Position numbers and translations under genes: made by a program. This document shows, piece by piece, positions 22,877-32,444 of a DNA stretch of 64,000 bases. The notes under the pieces were generated by a model. It was not told the DNA's origin, ran no database searches, and saw nothing but the letters and a program-made list of their open reading frames with translations. Each line of letters starts with the position of its first letter. The first letter of the stretch is position 1. The DNA comes from Saccharothrix sp. (lineage in GTDB: Bacteria; Actinomycetota; Actinomycetes; Mycobacteriales; Pseudonocardiaceae): positions 1-64,000 of the forward strand of contig NZ_JAPSLK010000041.1 in NCBI RefSeq assembly GCF_031180885.1, written 5' to 3'.

Positions 22877-24040
22877 GTGTCGAGCACCACAGGTCGAGGC
22901 CGAGCCGAGGAACTGCTGGCCCGGGTGCCGCTGGTGGACGGGCACAACGACCTGCCGTGGGCGCTGCGCGAGGTGTACGCCGGGGGGCAATTCGGTGAAA
23001 AGTCAACGCCGCCGAACGTGCGCGACTGGGCCTCCGCCACCGACCTCCGACTGCTCCAACCAGCACTCCAGACCGACTTTTTGCGGACTCGGCGGGGCCG
23101 GCTGGGTGTCCAGTTCTGGTCCGTGTGGGTCCCGTGCCGCCTCGCGGGCGACGCAGCCGTGACCGCCGTCCTGGAGCAGGTGGAGTTGGTCCACGAGCTG
23201 TGCGACCGCTACCCGGACCTCCTCGGGCTCGCCACGACCGCCGACGAGGCCGAGGCCGTGTTCGCCTCCGGCCGGCTGGCGTCCCTGATCGGGGCCGAGG
23301 GCGGGCACAGCATCAACTCGTCACTGGGCGTGCTGAGGGCACTGCGCCGGCTGGGCGTCCGGTACATGACCCTCACGCACAACGAGAACACCCCGTGGGC
23401 GGATGCGGCCACCGACGAACCCGCGCACGGCGGGCTGACCGAGTTCGGTGTCGAAGTCGTGCGCGAGATGAACCGCATCGGGATGATCGTGGACCTGTCG
23501 CACGTGGCCCCGTCGACCATGAAGGCGGCACTGGACGCCTCCAGCAGGCCGGTCCTGTTCACCCACTCCTCCTGCCGCGCGGTCGCCGACCACCCCCGCA
23601 ACGTGCCCGATGACGTGCTCGAACGCCTCAGGGACAACGGCGGCGTGTGCATGGTGACCTTCGTGCCGCACTTCGTGTCCCAGCGCTTCGCCGAGTGGGA
23701 CGCGCGCCTGAAGGAAGCGATGACCGAGGCCGGCGAGAACCACAACGACCTCGACACCCGCCACCGCTTCGCGGCCACCTGGACCGAGGGCGGCCCAACC
23801 CCGCACGTGACCATCGACGACGTCGTGGCGCACGTGGAGCACGCGCGCGAGGTCGCCGGCATCGACCACATCGGCCTCGGCGGCGACTACGACGGTGTGA
23901 AGCTGCTGCCGGAGGGCCTGGAGGACGTCTCCACCTACCCGGACCTGATCGGCGCCCTGCTGGACCGGGGCTGGAGCGAGGACGACTGCACCAAGCTGGC
24001 CGGCGCCAACGCGCTGCGCGTGCTCAGGGACAACGACTAG
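22877..24040 (+). CDS. membrane dipeptidase-like (M19) metallopeptidase
   Basis: The 387-residue protein belongs to the M19 renal-dipeptidase family, which hydrolyses dipeptides with a binuclear zinc centre in a TIM barrel. Metal ligands are visible: LVDGHNDLPWAL (His, Asp), IGAEGGHSI (Glu), MIVDLSHVAPST and PVLFTHSSCRAVADHPRN (His residues), and GLGGDYDGV (Asp). There is no signal peptide, so it is probably cytoplasmic. GTG at 22877 follows AGGAG by 6 bases; a TTG two codons upstream is too close to that site. Confidence 0.93.
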   Translation: MSSTTGRGRAEELLARVPLVDGHNDLPWALREVYAGGQFGEKSTPPNVRDWASATDLRLLQPALQTDFLRTRRGRLGVQFWSVWVPCRLAGDAAVTAVLEQVELVHELCDRYPDLLGLATTADEAEAVFASGRLASLIGAEGGHSINSSLGVLRALRRLGVRYMTLTHNENTPWADAATDEPAHGGLTEFGVEVVREMNRIGMIVDLSHVAPSTMKAALDASSRPVLFTHSSCRAVADHPRNVPDDVLERLRDNGGVCMVTFVPHFVSQRFAEWDARLKEAMTEAGENHNDLDTRHRFAATWTEGGPTPHVTIDDVVAHVEHAREVAGIDHIGLGGDYDGVKLLPEGLEDVSTYPDLIGALLDRGWSEDDCTKLAGANALRVLRDND

Positions 24041-24077
24041 CGCGCCCGCCGCGACGACGAGGTCGCAGGCGGGCGCG
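24041..24077. terminator. bidirectional hairpin between dipeptidase and YCII-like genes
   Basis: CGCGCCCGCC (24041-24050) pairs with GGCGGGCGCG (24068-24077), and GCGAC/GTCGC continues inside. It starts directly after the dipeptidase stop and lies just before the convergent gene's stop. Confidence 0.75.
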
Positions 24078-24083
24078 AAGCCG

Positions 24084-24368
24084 TCACAGCAGGAAGCTCA
24101 GCCGCTCGTCCGCCATGCCCGGCGCGATCTCGAGGACCTCCGCGCTGACCACGTTCTCCGCCACGAACGGGTCCGCGGCCACGCGCTCGTCCAATTCCGC
24201 GCGCGTCACGCCGTGCGCCAGGATCGCACCGCCGAGGCCCGGCTGGATGCTGCCGGCCAGCAGGAAGACCCCGTCCTCCCGACCGCGTCGGAGCCACTCC
24301 GCGTGGCCGTCCATGTGCCGGCCCGCGGCGTCCTTGTTGTCGGAGAAGCGGAGGAGGACGACGAACAT
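24084..24368 (-). CDS. YCII-related protein
   Basis: The 94-residue protein matches the YciI-like alpha-beta ferredoxin-type fold: MFVVLLRFSDNKDAAGRHMDGHAEWLRRGREDGVFLLAGSIQ, with the His/Asp pair (HMDGH), then GGAILAHGVTRAELDERVAADPFV. The function is unknown; some family members are dehalogenase-like. ATG 24368 (GAGAGAACCG before it) was preferred over one four codons upstream. It lies just downstream of the TetR gene (26 bp) on the same strand, likely an operon and target of that regulator. Confidence 0.83.
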   Translation of the reverse strand: MFVVLLRFSDNKDAAGRHMDGHAEWLRRGREDGVFLLAGSIQPGLGGAILAHGVTRAELDERVAADPFVAENVVSAEVLEIAPGMADERLSFLL

Positions 24369-24393
24369 CGGTTCTCTCATCTCTTGTAGGTGC

Positions 24394-24960
24394 TCATCTC
24401 GAGTAGGTGCTCAGCCAGTCGCGCATGCGGTCGACTTCCCGCCGGACGAACTCCTCGTCGCGGTAGGCGTTGGACAGCACCGCGACGCCCTGGCTGAAGG
24501 TGAGCACGTGCATCGCCAGGTCATCGGCCTGGTCGGCGTGGCCCAGCAGCGCGAACTGGTCGCGCAACCAGGTGCGGAACACGGTGAACAGCTCGCGGGC
24601 CCGGCCGCGCAGGGCGTGGTCGAGCTTGGCCAGTTCGGTGTTCAGGGTGCCCACCGGGCAGCCGTGCGCCCGGATGTCCGGGCCGTTGGTCACGACGATC
24701 TCGACGAACCGCATGATGCGGTCGGCCGGGTCGTCGTGCTCGGTTTCCCACTCCGCCAGCATCCGGCGGGTCGAGGCCACCCTGGACTCGATCACCGCGT
24801 CGAGGATCGAGTCCTTGGACTTGAAGTGGTAGTAGAAGTTGCCGCGCGACAGGCCGACGGCCGCGCCGATGTCCGCGAACGACGTGTGCTGGTAGCCGCG
24901 CTCGTAGAACAGCCGGTCCGCGATCTCGACGATCCGGGCCCGGGTGACTGCCGAACTCAC
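24394..24960 (-). CDS. TetR-family transcriptional regulator
   Basis: The 188-residue protein has a TetR HTH at the N-terminus (ARIVEIADRLFYERGYQHTSFADIGAAVGLSRGNFYYHFKSKDSILDAVI) followed by an all-helical ligand domain. A Cys (HGCPVGTL) sits in the ligand part. GTG 24960 was chosen because GAAGGGG lies about 6 bases upstream; an upstream in-frame ATG would start within the operator region. The paired operators directly upstream imply autoregulation. It probably also controls the YCII-like gene downstream. Confidence 0.92.
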   Translation of the reverse strand: MSSAVTRARIVEIADRLFYERGYQHTSFADIGAAVGLSRGNFYYHFKSKDSILDAVIESRVASTRRMLAEWETEHDDPADRIMRFVEIVVTNGPDIRAHGCPVGTLNTELAKLDHALRGRARELFTVFRTWLRDQFALLGHADQADDLAMHVLTFSQGVAVLSNAYRDEEFVRREVDRMRDWLSTYSR

Positions 24961-24987
24961 CGCATCCCCTTCCGGTCGACCCGTCTC

Positions 24988-25028
24988 TAGGACGCTTGTC
25001 CTAGGCAGACCGTAGGACAAGCGTCCTA
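24988..25028. promoter_or_regulatory. paired TetR operators (16-bp palindromes)
   Basis: TAGGACGCTTGTCCTA (24988-25003) is an inverted repeat (TAGGAC/GTCCTA). TAGGACAAGCGTCCTA (25013-25028) is its exact reverse complement. The two centres are 25 bp apart. The pair lies 27 bp upstream of the TetR start, so two repressor dimers should bind across the promoter. Confidence 0.85.
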
Positions 25029-25096
25029 GAAGATCAAGCGAGTTGGTCCCGGCGAAGACGGCCGGCTAGCGCGGGGTGGGTACTAACCGGGGTGCG

Positions 25097-25645
25097 TCAG
25101 CGGATCGTGGTCACGCCGACCGGAGGGAGGCCGACCGCAGTCGCCATCACGTCGTAGAAAGCGCTGCCGTGGGCAGCCAACTCGGCGTCACGGGCCGTCC
25201 AAGACGCCCGCAGTTCCAGGTCGTCGGTGCGCGCCGGCCCGGCGATGTCCCCGAAGCGCGCCGAAGAGGTCTGGGTCACCGTGCCGCCCAGCGCCAAAAA
25301 GTGCGCACCGGCCGTTTCCAGCGCCTCCACCAGCCACGACCACCCCACCTCGGGCAGCAACGGGTCGGTGGCCAGCTCCGGGTCCAGCTCCACCCGCACG
25401 TACGCGACGAGCCGGAACACCCCCGACCACGCCTCCACGCCGTCCGGGTCGTGCAGCAGCACCAACCGGCCGGTGGACAGCTCGTCCGCAGGACCGGTCG
25501 CCTCCGCGGTCAACGCGAACGCCCAGGGTGCGAGGCGCTGCGGCGGGCGCACCTCGGTCAGCTCCAGCTCGGGTCGGGTTCGCACCGACTTGAGCGTCGC
25601 CACCGCCCGCCGGAACAGTTCGGGCTCCGCCGCCAGTCCGGTCAC
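25097..25645 (-). CDS. DUF3000-family protein
   Basis: The 182-residue protein matches DUF3000, an actinobacterial family of unknown function. Characteristic parts are [70 protein letters not shown], and [16 protein letters not shown]. Start is GTG at 25645. It is divergent from hemE, as commonly seen in related genomes (general knowledge, not checked here). Confidence 0.88.
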   Translation of the reverse strand: MTGLAAEPELFRRAVATLKSVRTRPELELTEVRPPQRLAPWAFALTAEATGPADELSTGRLVLLHDPDGVEAWSGVFRLVAYVRVELDPELATDPLLPEVGWSWLVEALETAGAHFLALGGTVTQTSSARFGDIAGPARTDDLELRASWTARDAELAAHGSAFYDVMATAVGLPPVGVTTIR

Positions 25646-25681
25646 ATCTGGGGACTGTATGCCTCCGCGGGGCCGCACGGG

Positions 25682-25736
25682 AGCGCGGCACGCCGGGACC
25701 GGACGGCCTCGCGGCAGCGCGGCACGCCGGGACCGG
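25682..25736 (+). repeat. 21-bp direct repeat upstream of hemE
   Basis: AGCGCGGCACGCCGGGACCGG occurs at 25682-25702 and, identically, at 25716-25736 (34-bp spacing). It lies in the hemE/DUF3000 divergent gap and may affect the hemE promoter. Confidence 0.8.
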
Positions 25737-25777
25737 GCAGCGTCCGGCGAGCCGCCCGTGGGAGCATGGGGATCGAG

Positions 25778-26818
25778 ATGAGTGACAACACCACCGCACC
25801 GCTGCTCGTCGCCGCCCGCGGCGGCACACCGTCGCGGACCCCGGTCTGGTTCATGCGCCAAGCGGGGCGCTCGCTGCCCGAGTACCGCGAGGTGCGCGCC
25901 GGCACGGCGATGCTCGACGCGTGCATGGACCCCGAGCTGGTCTGCGAGATCACCCTCCAGCCGGTCCGCCGGCACGACGTGGACGGCGCGATCCTGTTCT
26001 CCGACATCGTGGTGCCGCTCAAGGCCGCCGGTGTCGACCTGGACATCGTGCCCGGCACCGGTCCGGTGGTCGCCAAGCCCGTCCGCACCCGCGACGACGT
26101 CGACCGCATCCCGGTGCTGGAAGCCCACCAGGTGCAGCCGGTCGCGGACGCGGTCGAGCTGCTCAACGCCAAACTCGGCGACGTGCCGCTGATCGGGTTC
26201 GCGGGCGCGCCCTTCACGCTCGCCTCCTACCTGGTCGAGGGCGGGCCGTCCAGGCACCACGAGCGCACCAAGGCGCTCATGCACGCCGACCCGGAGCTGT
26301 GGCACGCGCTGCTGGCCCGGATCGCCGACATCACCGCCGAGTTCCTGCGCGTGCAGGTCGAGGCGGGCGTCAAGGCCGTGCAGCTGTTCGACTCGTGGGC
26401 GGGCGCGCTGTCCGAGCGGGACTACCGGGCGTTCGTGCTGCCGCACTCCAAGCGGGTGCTGGAGAGCGTGACGACCGTGCCGCGCATCCACTTCGGCGTC
26501 GGGACGTCCGAACTGCTGCCCGCCATGCGCGAGGCCGGCGCGGACGTCGTCGGCGTCGACTGGCGCACCCCGCTGGACGTGGCCGTGCGCCGCCTCCAGG
26601 AGGCCGCGCCGCACCTGCCCAAGCCCGTCGTGCAGGGCAACCTCGACCCGGCGGTGCTGTTCGCCGGCGAGGACGTCGTGCGCCGCGAGGTCGACCGGAT
26701 CGTCGAGGAGGGGCGCGCCGCGGCCGGCCACATCTTCAACCTCGGTCACGGCGTGCTGCCCGACACCGACCCGGACGCGATCACCAAGGCCGTCGAGTGG
26801 GTGCACCGGGCGAGATGA
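25778..26818 (+). CDS. hemE: uroporphyrinogen decarboxylase
   Basis: The 346-residue enzyme decarboxylates four acetates of uroporphyrinogen III to coproporphyrinogen III in haem synthesis. Signatures are present: [16 protein letters not shown] (substrate-binding Arg), [14 protein letters not shown] (catalytic Asp region), [13 protein letters not shown], and the VGVDWRTPL and [10 protein letters not shown] blocks. ATG 25778 follows GGGGATCGAG; ATG 25766 would be an alternative four codons earlier. It is the first gene of hemE-hemY-hemQ; its TGA overlaps the next ATG. Confidence 0.97.
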   Translation: MSDNTTAPLLVAARGGTPSRTPVWFMRQAGRSLPEYREVRAGTAMLDACMDPELVCEITLQPVRRHDVDGAILFSDIVVPLKAAGVDLDIVPGTGPVVAKPVRTRDDVDRIPVLEAHQVQPVADAVELLNAKLGDVPLIGFAGAPFTLASYLVEGGPSRHHERTKALMHADPELWHALLARIADITAEFLRVQVEAGVKAVQLFDSWAGALSERDYRAFVLPHSKRVLESVTTVPRIHFGVGTSELLPAMREAGADVVGVDWRTPLDVAVRRLQEAAPHLPKPVVQGNLDPAVLFAGEDVVRREVDRIVEEGRAAAGHIFNLGHGVLPDTDPDAITKAVEWVHRAR

Positions 26819-28233
26819 GAACGCTCCACGTGGCGGTGGTCGGGGGCGGGATCTCCGGCCTGGCCGCCGCGCACCGGCTGCGCTGCCTGCTCGGACCGCA
26901 GGCCCGCGTCACGGTGCTGGAGCAGGCCGACCGGCTGGGCGGGAAGCTGCGCACCGCCGAGGTGGGCGGCCGGCTCTTCGACGTGGGCGCGGAGGCGTTC
27001 CTGCACCGCCGGCCCGAGGCGCGCGAACTCGTCGCCGAGCTGGGCCTGGGTGAGCAGGTCGTGCACCCGACGCGGTCGCCGTCCGCGATCCGGGCGGCGG
27101 GGGAGCTGCGGTCGATCCCGGCGCACACGCTGATGGGCGTGCCGGCGTCGGTCGAGGCGGTGCGGCAGGTGCTCAGCCCGGCCGGGCTGCGGCGGGTCGA
27201 GGCCGAGCCGGCGCTGCCGCCGATCCGGTTGGACGGCGCGGACGTGTCCGTGGGGGCGCTGCTGCGCGCCCGGTTCGGTCCCGAGGTGCCGGACCGGCTC
27301 GTCGGTCCGCTGCTGGGCGGGGTCTACGCCGGGCGGGCGGACGGCCTGGGCCTGCGGGCCACGATGCCGCAGCTGGCCACCGCGCTGGACTCCGGAGTCG
27401 GCTCGCTGCTGGCCGCCGCCGCGACGACGATGCCCGCTCCGCCGCAGCCGCACGGCAAGAGCACGCCCGTGTTCGGCACCCTGGTCGGCGGGCTGTCCAC
27501 TGTGGTCGAACGGCTCGTGGCGCGGGCGGCGGCCGAGGTCCGGTTGGGACTGCCGGTGCGCGCGCTGGTCCGGCGCGAGCACGACTGGCGTTTGGAGATC
27601 GGAGCCCCGACCGCACCCGACGTGCTGGACGTGGACGGCGTGGTGCTGGCCGTGCCCGCGCCCGCGGCCCGCAAGCTGCTGGCCGACGTCGTCCCGGCCG
27701 CGTCGAAGGAGTACGCGAAGGTCGAGCTGGCGTCCATGGCCGTGGTCGCCCTGGCGCTGCCGCCGGGCACCGAGCTGCCCGACCGGTCCGGCACGCTGCT
27801 GGCCGAGGGGGAGCGGCGCGCCGACGGGACGCCGTTCAGCGCCAAGGCGTTCACCTACTCCAGTCGCAAGTGGGCGCACCTGGCCGGCGAGCCGGTGCTG
27901 GTGCGCGGCAGCGTGGGGCGGCACGGTGACGTGGGCGTGTTGCAGCGCGACGACGAGGACCTGGTCGCGGCCGTGCGCGACGACCTCCGCGAGCTGACCG
28001 GGATCACGGCCGCCCCGATCGACACCCTGGTCACCCGGTGGGGCGGCGGTCTGCCCCAGTACGGCGTCGGGCACCTGGACGTGGTGCGCGGCATCGAGGA
28101 CGCCGTCGCCGAGGTGCCCGGACTCGCCGTGGCCGGCGCCACGCTGCACGGTGTGGGCATCCCCGCGTGCATCGCCACCGGCGACGCGGCGGCGGCACGT
28201 GTCGCGGCGCACGTCCTCGGCCGCGTCCGCTGA
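26815..28233 (+). CDS. hemY: protoporphyrinogen/coproporphyrinogen oxidase (HemY/CgoX)
   Basis: The 472-residue FAD enzyme oxidises coproporphyrinogen III (in the coproporphyrin-dependent pathway of Gram-positives) or protoporphyrinogen IX. It begins with the Rossmann motif [18 protein letters not shown] and [16 protein letters not shown]. The C-terminal FAD segment is [27 protein letters not shown]. An oxidase-specific [14 protein letters not shown] lies midway. It overlaps hemE (ATGA). The presence of hemQ in the same operon indicates the coproporphyrin branch. Confidence 0.94.
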   Translation: MRTLHVAVVGGGISGLAAAHRLRCLLGPQARVTVLEQADRLGGKLRTAEVGGRLFDVGAEAFLHRRPEARELVAELGLGEQVVHPTRSPSAIRAAGELRSIPAHTLMGVPASVEAVRQVLSPAGLRRVEAEPALPPIRLDGADVSVGALLRARFGPEVPDRLVGPLLGGVYAGRADGLGLRATMPQLATALDSGVGSLLAAAATTMPAPPQPHGKSTPVFGTLVGGLSTVVERLVARAAAEVRLGLPVRALVRREHDWRLEIGAPTAPDVLDVDGVVLAVPAPAARKLLADVVPAASKEYAKVELASMAVVALALPPGTELPDRSGTLLAEGERRADGTPFSAKAFTYSSRKWAHLAGEPVLVRGSVGRHGDVGVLQRDDEDLVAAVRDDLRELTGITAAPIDTLVTRWGGGLPQYGVGHLDVVRGIEDAVAEVPGLAVAGATLHGVGIPACIATGDAAAARVAAHVLGRVR

Positions 28234-28250
28234 GTGAGAGGATTGGGGAC

Positions 28251-28943
28251 ATGGCCCGCCTGAACTACAACGAGCTGAACGACACCATCCGCTACACCAT
28301 GTGGTCGGTCTTCCGCGTCGAGCCCGGCCGCCTCCCCGAGGACCGCGGCCCGGCCGCGACCGAGGCGCAGGACTACCTCGACGGCCTGGAGTCCAAGGGC
28401 GTGGTGGTGCGCGGGGTGTACGACGTGGCGGGTCTGCGCGCCGACGCCGACTTCATGATCTGGTGGCACGCCGAGGAGATCGAACAGGTCCAGGCCGCGT
28501 ACACCGGCTTCCGCCGCACCGCGCTGGGCCGCGCGTCCACGCCGGTCTGGAGCCAGGTCGCGCTGCACCGGCCGGCGGAGTTCAACCGGAGCCACATCCC
28601 GGCGTTCCTGGCCGGCGAGGACCCGCGCAAGTACGTGTGCGTGTACCCGTTCGTGCGGTCCTACGAGTGGTACCTGCTGCCGGACGAGGACCGGCGGCGC
28701 ATGTTGGCCGACCACGGCAAGGAAGCCCGGGACTACCCGGACGTGCGGGCGAACACCGTGGCGTCGTTCGCTCTCGGGGACTACGAGTGGATCCTGGCCT
28801 TCGAGGCGGACGAGCTGCACCGGATCGTGGACCTGATGCGGCACCTGCGGGGGACCGAGGCGCGGCGGCACGTGCGGGAGGAGATCCCGTTCTACACGGG
28901 CACGCGCATTCCTGCCGCCGAGCTGGTCACCAACCTGCCCTGA
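28251..28943 (+). CDS. hemQ: coproheme decarboxylase (HemQ, chlorite dismutase-like)
   Basis: The 230-residue protein belongs to the HemQ/ChdC group, which converts coproheme to haem b by two oxidative decarboxylations. Landmarks are [51 protein letters not shown] (the Tyr that carries the radical is in this block), [12 protein letters not shown] (proximal His region) and [24 protein letters not shown]. It starts 17 bp after hemY and ends at a strong bidirectional terminator. Confidence 0.95.
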   Translation: MARLNYNELNDTIRYTMWSVFRVEPGRLPEDRGPAATEAQDYLDGLESKGVVVRGVYDVAGLRADADFMIWWHAEEIEQVQAAYTGFRRTALGRASTPVWSQVALHRPAEFNRSHIPAFLAGEDPRKYVCVYPFVRSYEWYLLPDEDRRRMLADHGKEARDYPDVRANTVASFALGDYEWILAFEADELHRIVDLMRHLRGTEARRHVREEIPFYTGTRIPAAELVTNLP

Positions 28944-28953
28944 CATTGTGCGA

Positions 28954-28984
28954 AAGGGGCGCTCCCGTCGTGGGAGCGCCCCTT
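28954..28984. terminator. bidirectional terminator after hemQ
   Basis: AAGGGGCGCTCCC (28954-28966) pairs perfectly with GGGAGCGCCCCTT (28972-28984) around a 5-base loop. It separates hemQ from the convergent subtilase gene. Confidence 0.92.
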
Positions 28985-29000
28985 CCTCCATGTCAGGCCG

Positions 29001-32000
29001 TTACTTCTTGATCTTGTAGGCCCGGATCAGCGTGTGCTCGAACGTGTTGCCCTTGCTGTCCGCGCCCTTCACGCGCAGCGAGGCGAACCCTTCGGCGTCC
29101 CCGTTCTTCACGAGTGCCGACCGGCCGACGACCGGGGCCTTCGACCACGTCTTCCCGTCGTCGAACGAGACCTCGACCTCCAGCCGCGTCACGCGGCCGT
29201 TGTCCGCCCCGCCCTGCTGCTGGACCACCAGCGGCACGCGCAGGACGCGACCCGCCGGAGCCGAGCCCGACGCGTCCAGCTTCGGGGTGAAGCGGACCAC
29301 GGTCAGCGGCAGGGGCTTGAAGTCCTCGCCGGCCACCGTGTCGGACTTGAAGGTCCAGGCGCCGCTCACCGCCGTGCTGAACTCCGAGATGCCCGGGGCC
29401 CGTTCGGCTTCCGTCTCCACCTTGTACGTGGCCTTGCCCGCCGGCAGGCCCTCGAACAAGCCGTTGGCCGGGTACTCCGTCTCGCCGACCTTCACGCCCT
29501 CCCGGTAGAGGGTGGTGCGGGCCTTGGCGATGTCGGAGTCGCCGGTGTTGCCGTGGCCGTCGCCCCAGAACGGCAGGCCGAAGCCGAGGTCGTTGCCCTT
29601 GCGGGCCAGGTGCAGGGCGTCCGGGGCGACGATCGAAGGGCCGTAGACCGGGGCCAGGAAGTGCTGGTCGTACTCCTTGCCCTGCCGGTAGTCCCGGGCC
29701 TGGGTGCTCAGGATGGCCTCGAAGCGGTTGTCCGGGCTGAACTGGACGAACGCCCAGCTCCAGCCGACGCCCTCGGTGCTGACGTAGTCGACCGCCTCGC
29801 CCGGCGCGGTCACGTCGGACAGGACCGCCCAGCCGCCGCCACCGCCGGGGACGACGGCGTTGCCCGCGTAGCCGAACGTCCGGTCGGCGGGGCCGGCGCC
29901 GAAGTGGCCCTTGACCTTGGCCAGCTCCTTCAGCTGCGGCGCGCGGACGAAGCCGGTCGGGACCTTGCCCGCCTCCGCCCACGCGAGGCGGTAGGTGACG
30001 GCCGCCTTGTCCTGCGGGGCGCCCTTGGCCTGGCTGCCGATGGACACGCTCAGCTCATCGGCGGGGAGTTCCGGGCCGAGGTGGGCCACCGACACCGTGT
30101 CGCCGAATCCGCCGAGGAACACGAAGCCGAAGCCCATCCGGCGCCCGTCGAAGGTCCGGGTGATGCCGATGTCGCCGATCAGCTCCTCGGCCGCCGGGTC
30201 CGGCACGGTGATCTTCACCGGCTTGGTGGTGCGGGCGTCCACGACGATCTCGCCCGGGCCGGAGACGGTGAGCTTGGACTGCGGCAGGAGCGCGGTCTTC
30301 TCCTTGTCCGTCAGCACGTCGTTGAACGCGAAGTACTCGCCCTTGGGCAGCCGCACCTTCGCCACGCCGTCCACGACCCGGGGGATCGCGAACGCGTTGT
30401 TGCTCAGGCCCACCATCAGCGAGCCGGCGTCGACGGCGGGCTTGCCGTTGGCGTCGGTGTACTTGACCGCCAGGTCGTAGCTCTCGACCTCGCGGTTCAC
30501 GCCCAGCGGGGTGCGCTGGCCGTTGGAGGCCACGACCGCGCCGGAGTACGAGCCGTCGACGGTGCCGATGCGCGTGTCGGAGGTGACCGACACGGTGGCG
30601 GTGCCGCCGCCCGGGACGGTGACCTTGTTGGCGCTCAACGTGAACAGGCCGGCGGGCGCGGGCTTGCCGTCCGGACCCCTGGCGTCGAGCGTGAGGTCGA
30701 GGGTGACCGGCTGGGTGCCGGCGTTGCGGTAGGTCAGCTCCTTGGTGACCGGCTTGTCGTCGTCGTGCGGCCACTGCTGGAGGCCGAAGCCCAGGCTCAC
30801 CGGGTCCGTGGTCACGGTGTTGGTGATCGCCTTGGCCAGGTCCACCCGGCCCGAGCCCTGGTCGAACGCGGTCAGGTCCGGGTTGTGCTTGGCCGACGCG
30901 GTGAGCGCCGCCTTGAGCTGCGCACCGGTCCAGTCCGGGTGCTGCTGGGCGAGCAGCGCCGCCGCGCCCGCGACGTGCGGGGTGGCCATGGACGTGCCGG
31001 ACAGGGCCACGTGCGTCGGGTCGACCGGGGTGCCGATCTGGCCCGCCGACGACTTGGCGGCCACGATGTCCACGCCCGGCGCGGTGATGTCGGGCTTGAC
31101 CGCGCCGTCGCCGACGCGGGGGCCGCGGCTGGAGAACGGGGCGATCTTGTCGTCGCGGTCGACCGCGCCGACGGTGAGGGCGGCGTCCGCGCTGCCCGGC
31201 GAGCCGACGGTCTCGGGACCGCCGGAGTTGCCCGCGGCGATCACGAACAGGGTGCCCTTCTCGGCGGACAGCCGGTTGACGGCCTCCTCCAGCGGGTCGA
31301 TCTCGGGCGTGTCACCGCCGCCCAGGCTCAGGTTGACCACGTCCGCGCCCTGGTCGGCGGCCCACTGCATGCCGTCGAGGATCCAGGACTCGGCGCAGCC
31401 GTTCATCACGCACACCTTGCCGTCGAGCAGTTGCGCGTCCGGCGCGACGCCGCGGTACTTGGCGTCCTTGCTCGCGATGGTGGCGGCGACGTGCGTGCCG
31501 TGGCCGACGGTGTCGGTGGCGTCGGGGTCCTCGGTGAAGTTGCGCTCGGCGACCTCCTGGCCGGCGAGGTCGGCGTGCTTCTCGTCCACGCCGGTGTCCA
31601 GCACGGCGACCTTGACGCCCTTGCCGGTGAACCCGGCCTGCCACGCGGCGGGCGCGCCGATCTGGGCGGTGCTGCGGTCCAGCACCGGCTGGCGCAGGCC
31701 GTCGAGCCAGACCTTGCCGACGTTCGGGTCGTCGACCAGCGCCCGGTACGCGGTCGTGGCCTCGGCCTTGGCGGCCCGTGCGGCGACCGCGCCCACGGCC
31801 GGCAGGTCACGGGTCACCCGCACGCCCGAGGCGGCGCGCACGGTGCCCGGGTTGCCGGTGACGATCAGCGGGACGTGGTCGCGGTTCGCGTCGTCGTAGC
31901 CGGCCTCGACCAGGCCGGTGACGTCGAACAGCCGCAGGTCGAGCTTGCCCTCGGCGATCGGGCGCAGCGCGTCGCGCGGCACGACGTGCAGCCGGCCGTC

Positions 32001-32243
32001 CTTCTCGAACGTCTGGAACGCGATGTTCTCCCGGCCCGGCCCCTTCGCCAGCGCGCCGACGCGGTCGCCGTTGAGCACGACGCGGTCGCCGGTGACGAGG
32101 GTGACGGACTTGGGCTCCCCGTGAACGGTGTCGCGGCCCGCCGGGGCGGGTGCGGCGCTCGCCACTCCCGTGCCCCCGGCCATGAGGCCGATCGACAGCG
32201 CGGCGGCTCCCCACGAAACGCCACGCTTTCCGGATCTCAACAC
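29001..32243 (-). CDS. secreted S8 family serine peptidase (subtilase)
   Basis: The 1,080-residue protein has a signal peptide (SWGAAALSIGLMAGGTGVASA) and a propeptide (about 35-190). The catalytic domain runs at about 195-475: Asp216 in AVLDTGVDEKHADL, His248 in VGHGTHVAATI, oxyanion Asn339 in AAGNSGG and Ser418 in SGTSMATPH. The long C-terminal part (about 480-1080) consists of beta-rich, PPC/Ig-like modules, with no membrane anchor. GTG at 32243 has GGGAGG about 7 bases upstream. It is likely an extracellular degradative protease. Ends at the bidirectional terminator shared with hemQ. Confidence 0.94.
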   Translation of the reverse strand: MLRSGKRGVSWGAAALSIGLMAGGTGVASAAPAPAGRDTVHGEPKSVTLVTGDRVVLNGDRVGALAKGPGRENIAFQTFEKDGRLHVVPRDALRPIAEGKLDLRLFDVTGLVEAGYDDANRDHVPLIVTGNPGTVRAASGVRVTRDLPAVGAVAARAAKAEATTAYRALVDDPNVGKVWLDGLRQPVLDRSTAQIGAPAAWQAGFTGKGVKVAVLDTGVDEKHADLAGQEVAERNFTEDPDATDTVGHGTHVAATIASKDAKYRGVAPDAQLLDGKVCVMNGCAESWILDGMQWAADQGADVVNLSLGGGDTPEIDPLEEAVNRLSAEKGTLFVIAAGNSGGPETVGSPGSADAALTVGAVDRDDKIAPFSSRGPRVGDGAVKPDITAPGVDIVAAKSSAGQIGTPVDPTHVALSGTSMATPHVAGAAALLAQQHPDWTGAQLKAALTASAKHNPDLTAFDQGSGRVDLAKAITNTVTTDPVSLGFGLQQWPHDDDKPVTKELTYRNAGTQPVTLDLTLDARGPDGKPAPAGLFTLSANKVTVPGGGTATVSVTSDTRIGTVDGSYSGAVVASNGQRTPLGVNREVESYDLAVKYTDANGKPAVDAGSLMVGLSNNAFAIPRVVDGVAKVRLPKGEYFAFNDVLTDKEKTALLPQSKLTVSGPGEIVVDARTTKPVKITVPDPAAEELIGDIGITRTFDGRRMGFGFVFLGGFGDTVSVAHLGPELPADELSVSIGSQAKGAPQDKAAVTYRLAWAEAGKVPTGFVRAPQLKELAKVKGHFGAGPADRTFGYAGNAVVPGGGGGWAVLSDVTAPGEAVDYVSTEGVGWSWAFVQFSPDNRFEAILSTQARDYRQGKEYDQHFLAPVYGPSIVAPDALHLARKGNDLGFGLPFWGDGHGNTGDSDIAKARTTLYREGVKVGETEYPANGLFEGLPAGKATYKVETEAERAPGISEFSTAVSGAWTFKSDTVAGEDFKPLPLTVVRFTPKLDASGSAPAGRVLRVPLVVQQQGGADNGRVTRLEVEVSFDDGKTWSKAPVVGRSALVKNGDAEGFASLRVKGADSKGNTFEHTLIRAYKIKK

Positions 32244-32444
32244 AGATACCTCCCGAATCTGGTTGCGGCGCGCCTGTGGACGCGCGTCGGGAGGCACACC
32301 TGACCAGCGGTGGCGGCGGTGACCGAATGGTGATGAGACCCCCCAACGTCATCGACGCTATCCACCCTTGCGGGTGAGATCAGCGTCTCATTGAGCGACA
32401 TGCCGTCACTCGATCGGACCACTAGTCGATCACGAACTGTGGCG

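Noticed and set aside
29034-32303. A 1,089-codon open frame on the plus strand opposite the S8 subtilase
   Set aside because: It is rich in Arg/Gly/Val/His repeats, has no family features, and mirrors a well-supported gene with catalytic motifs. High-GC genes commonly leave open antisense frames.
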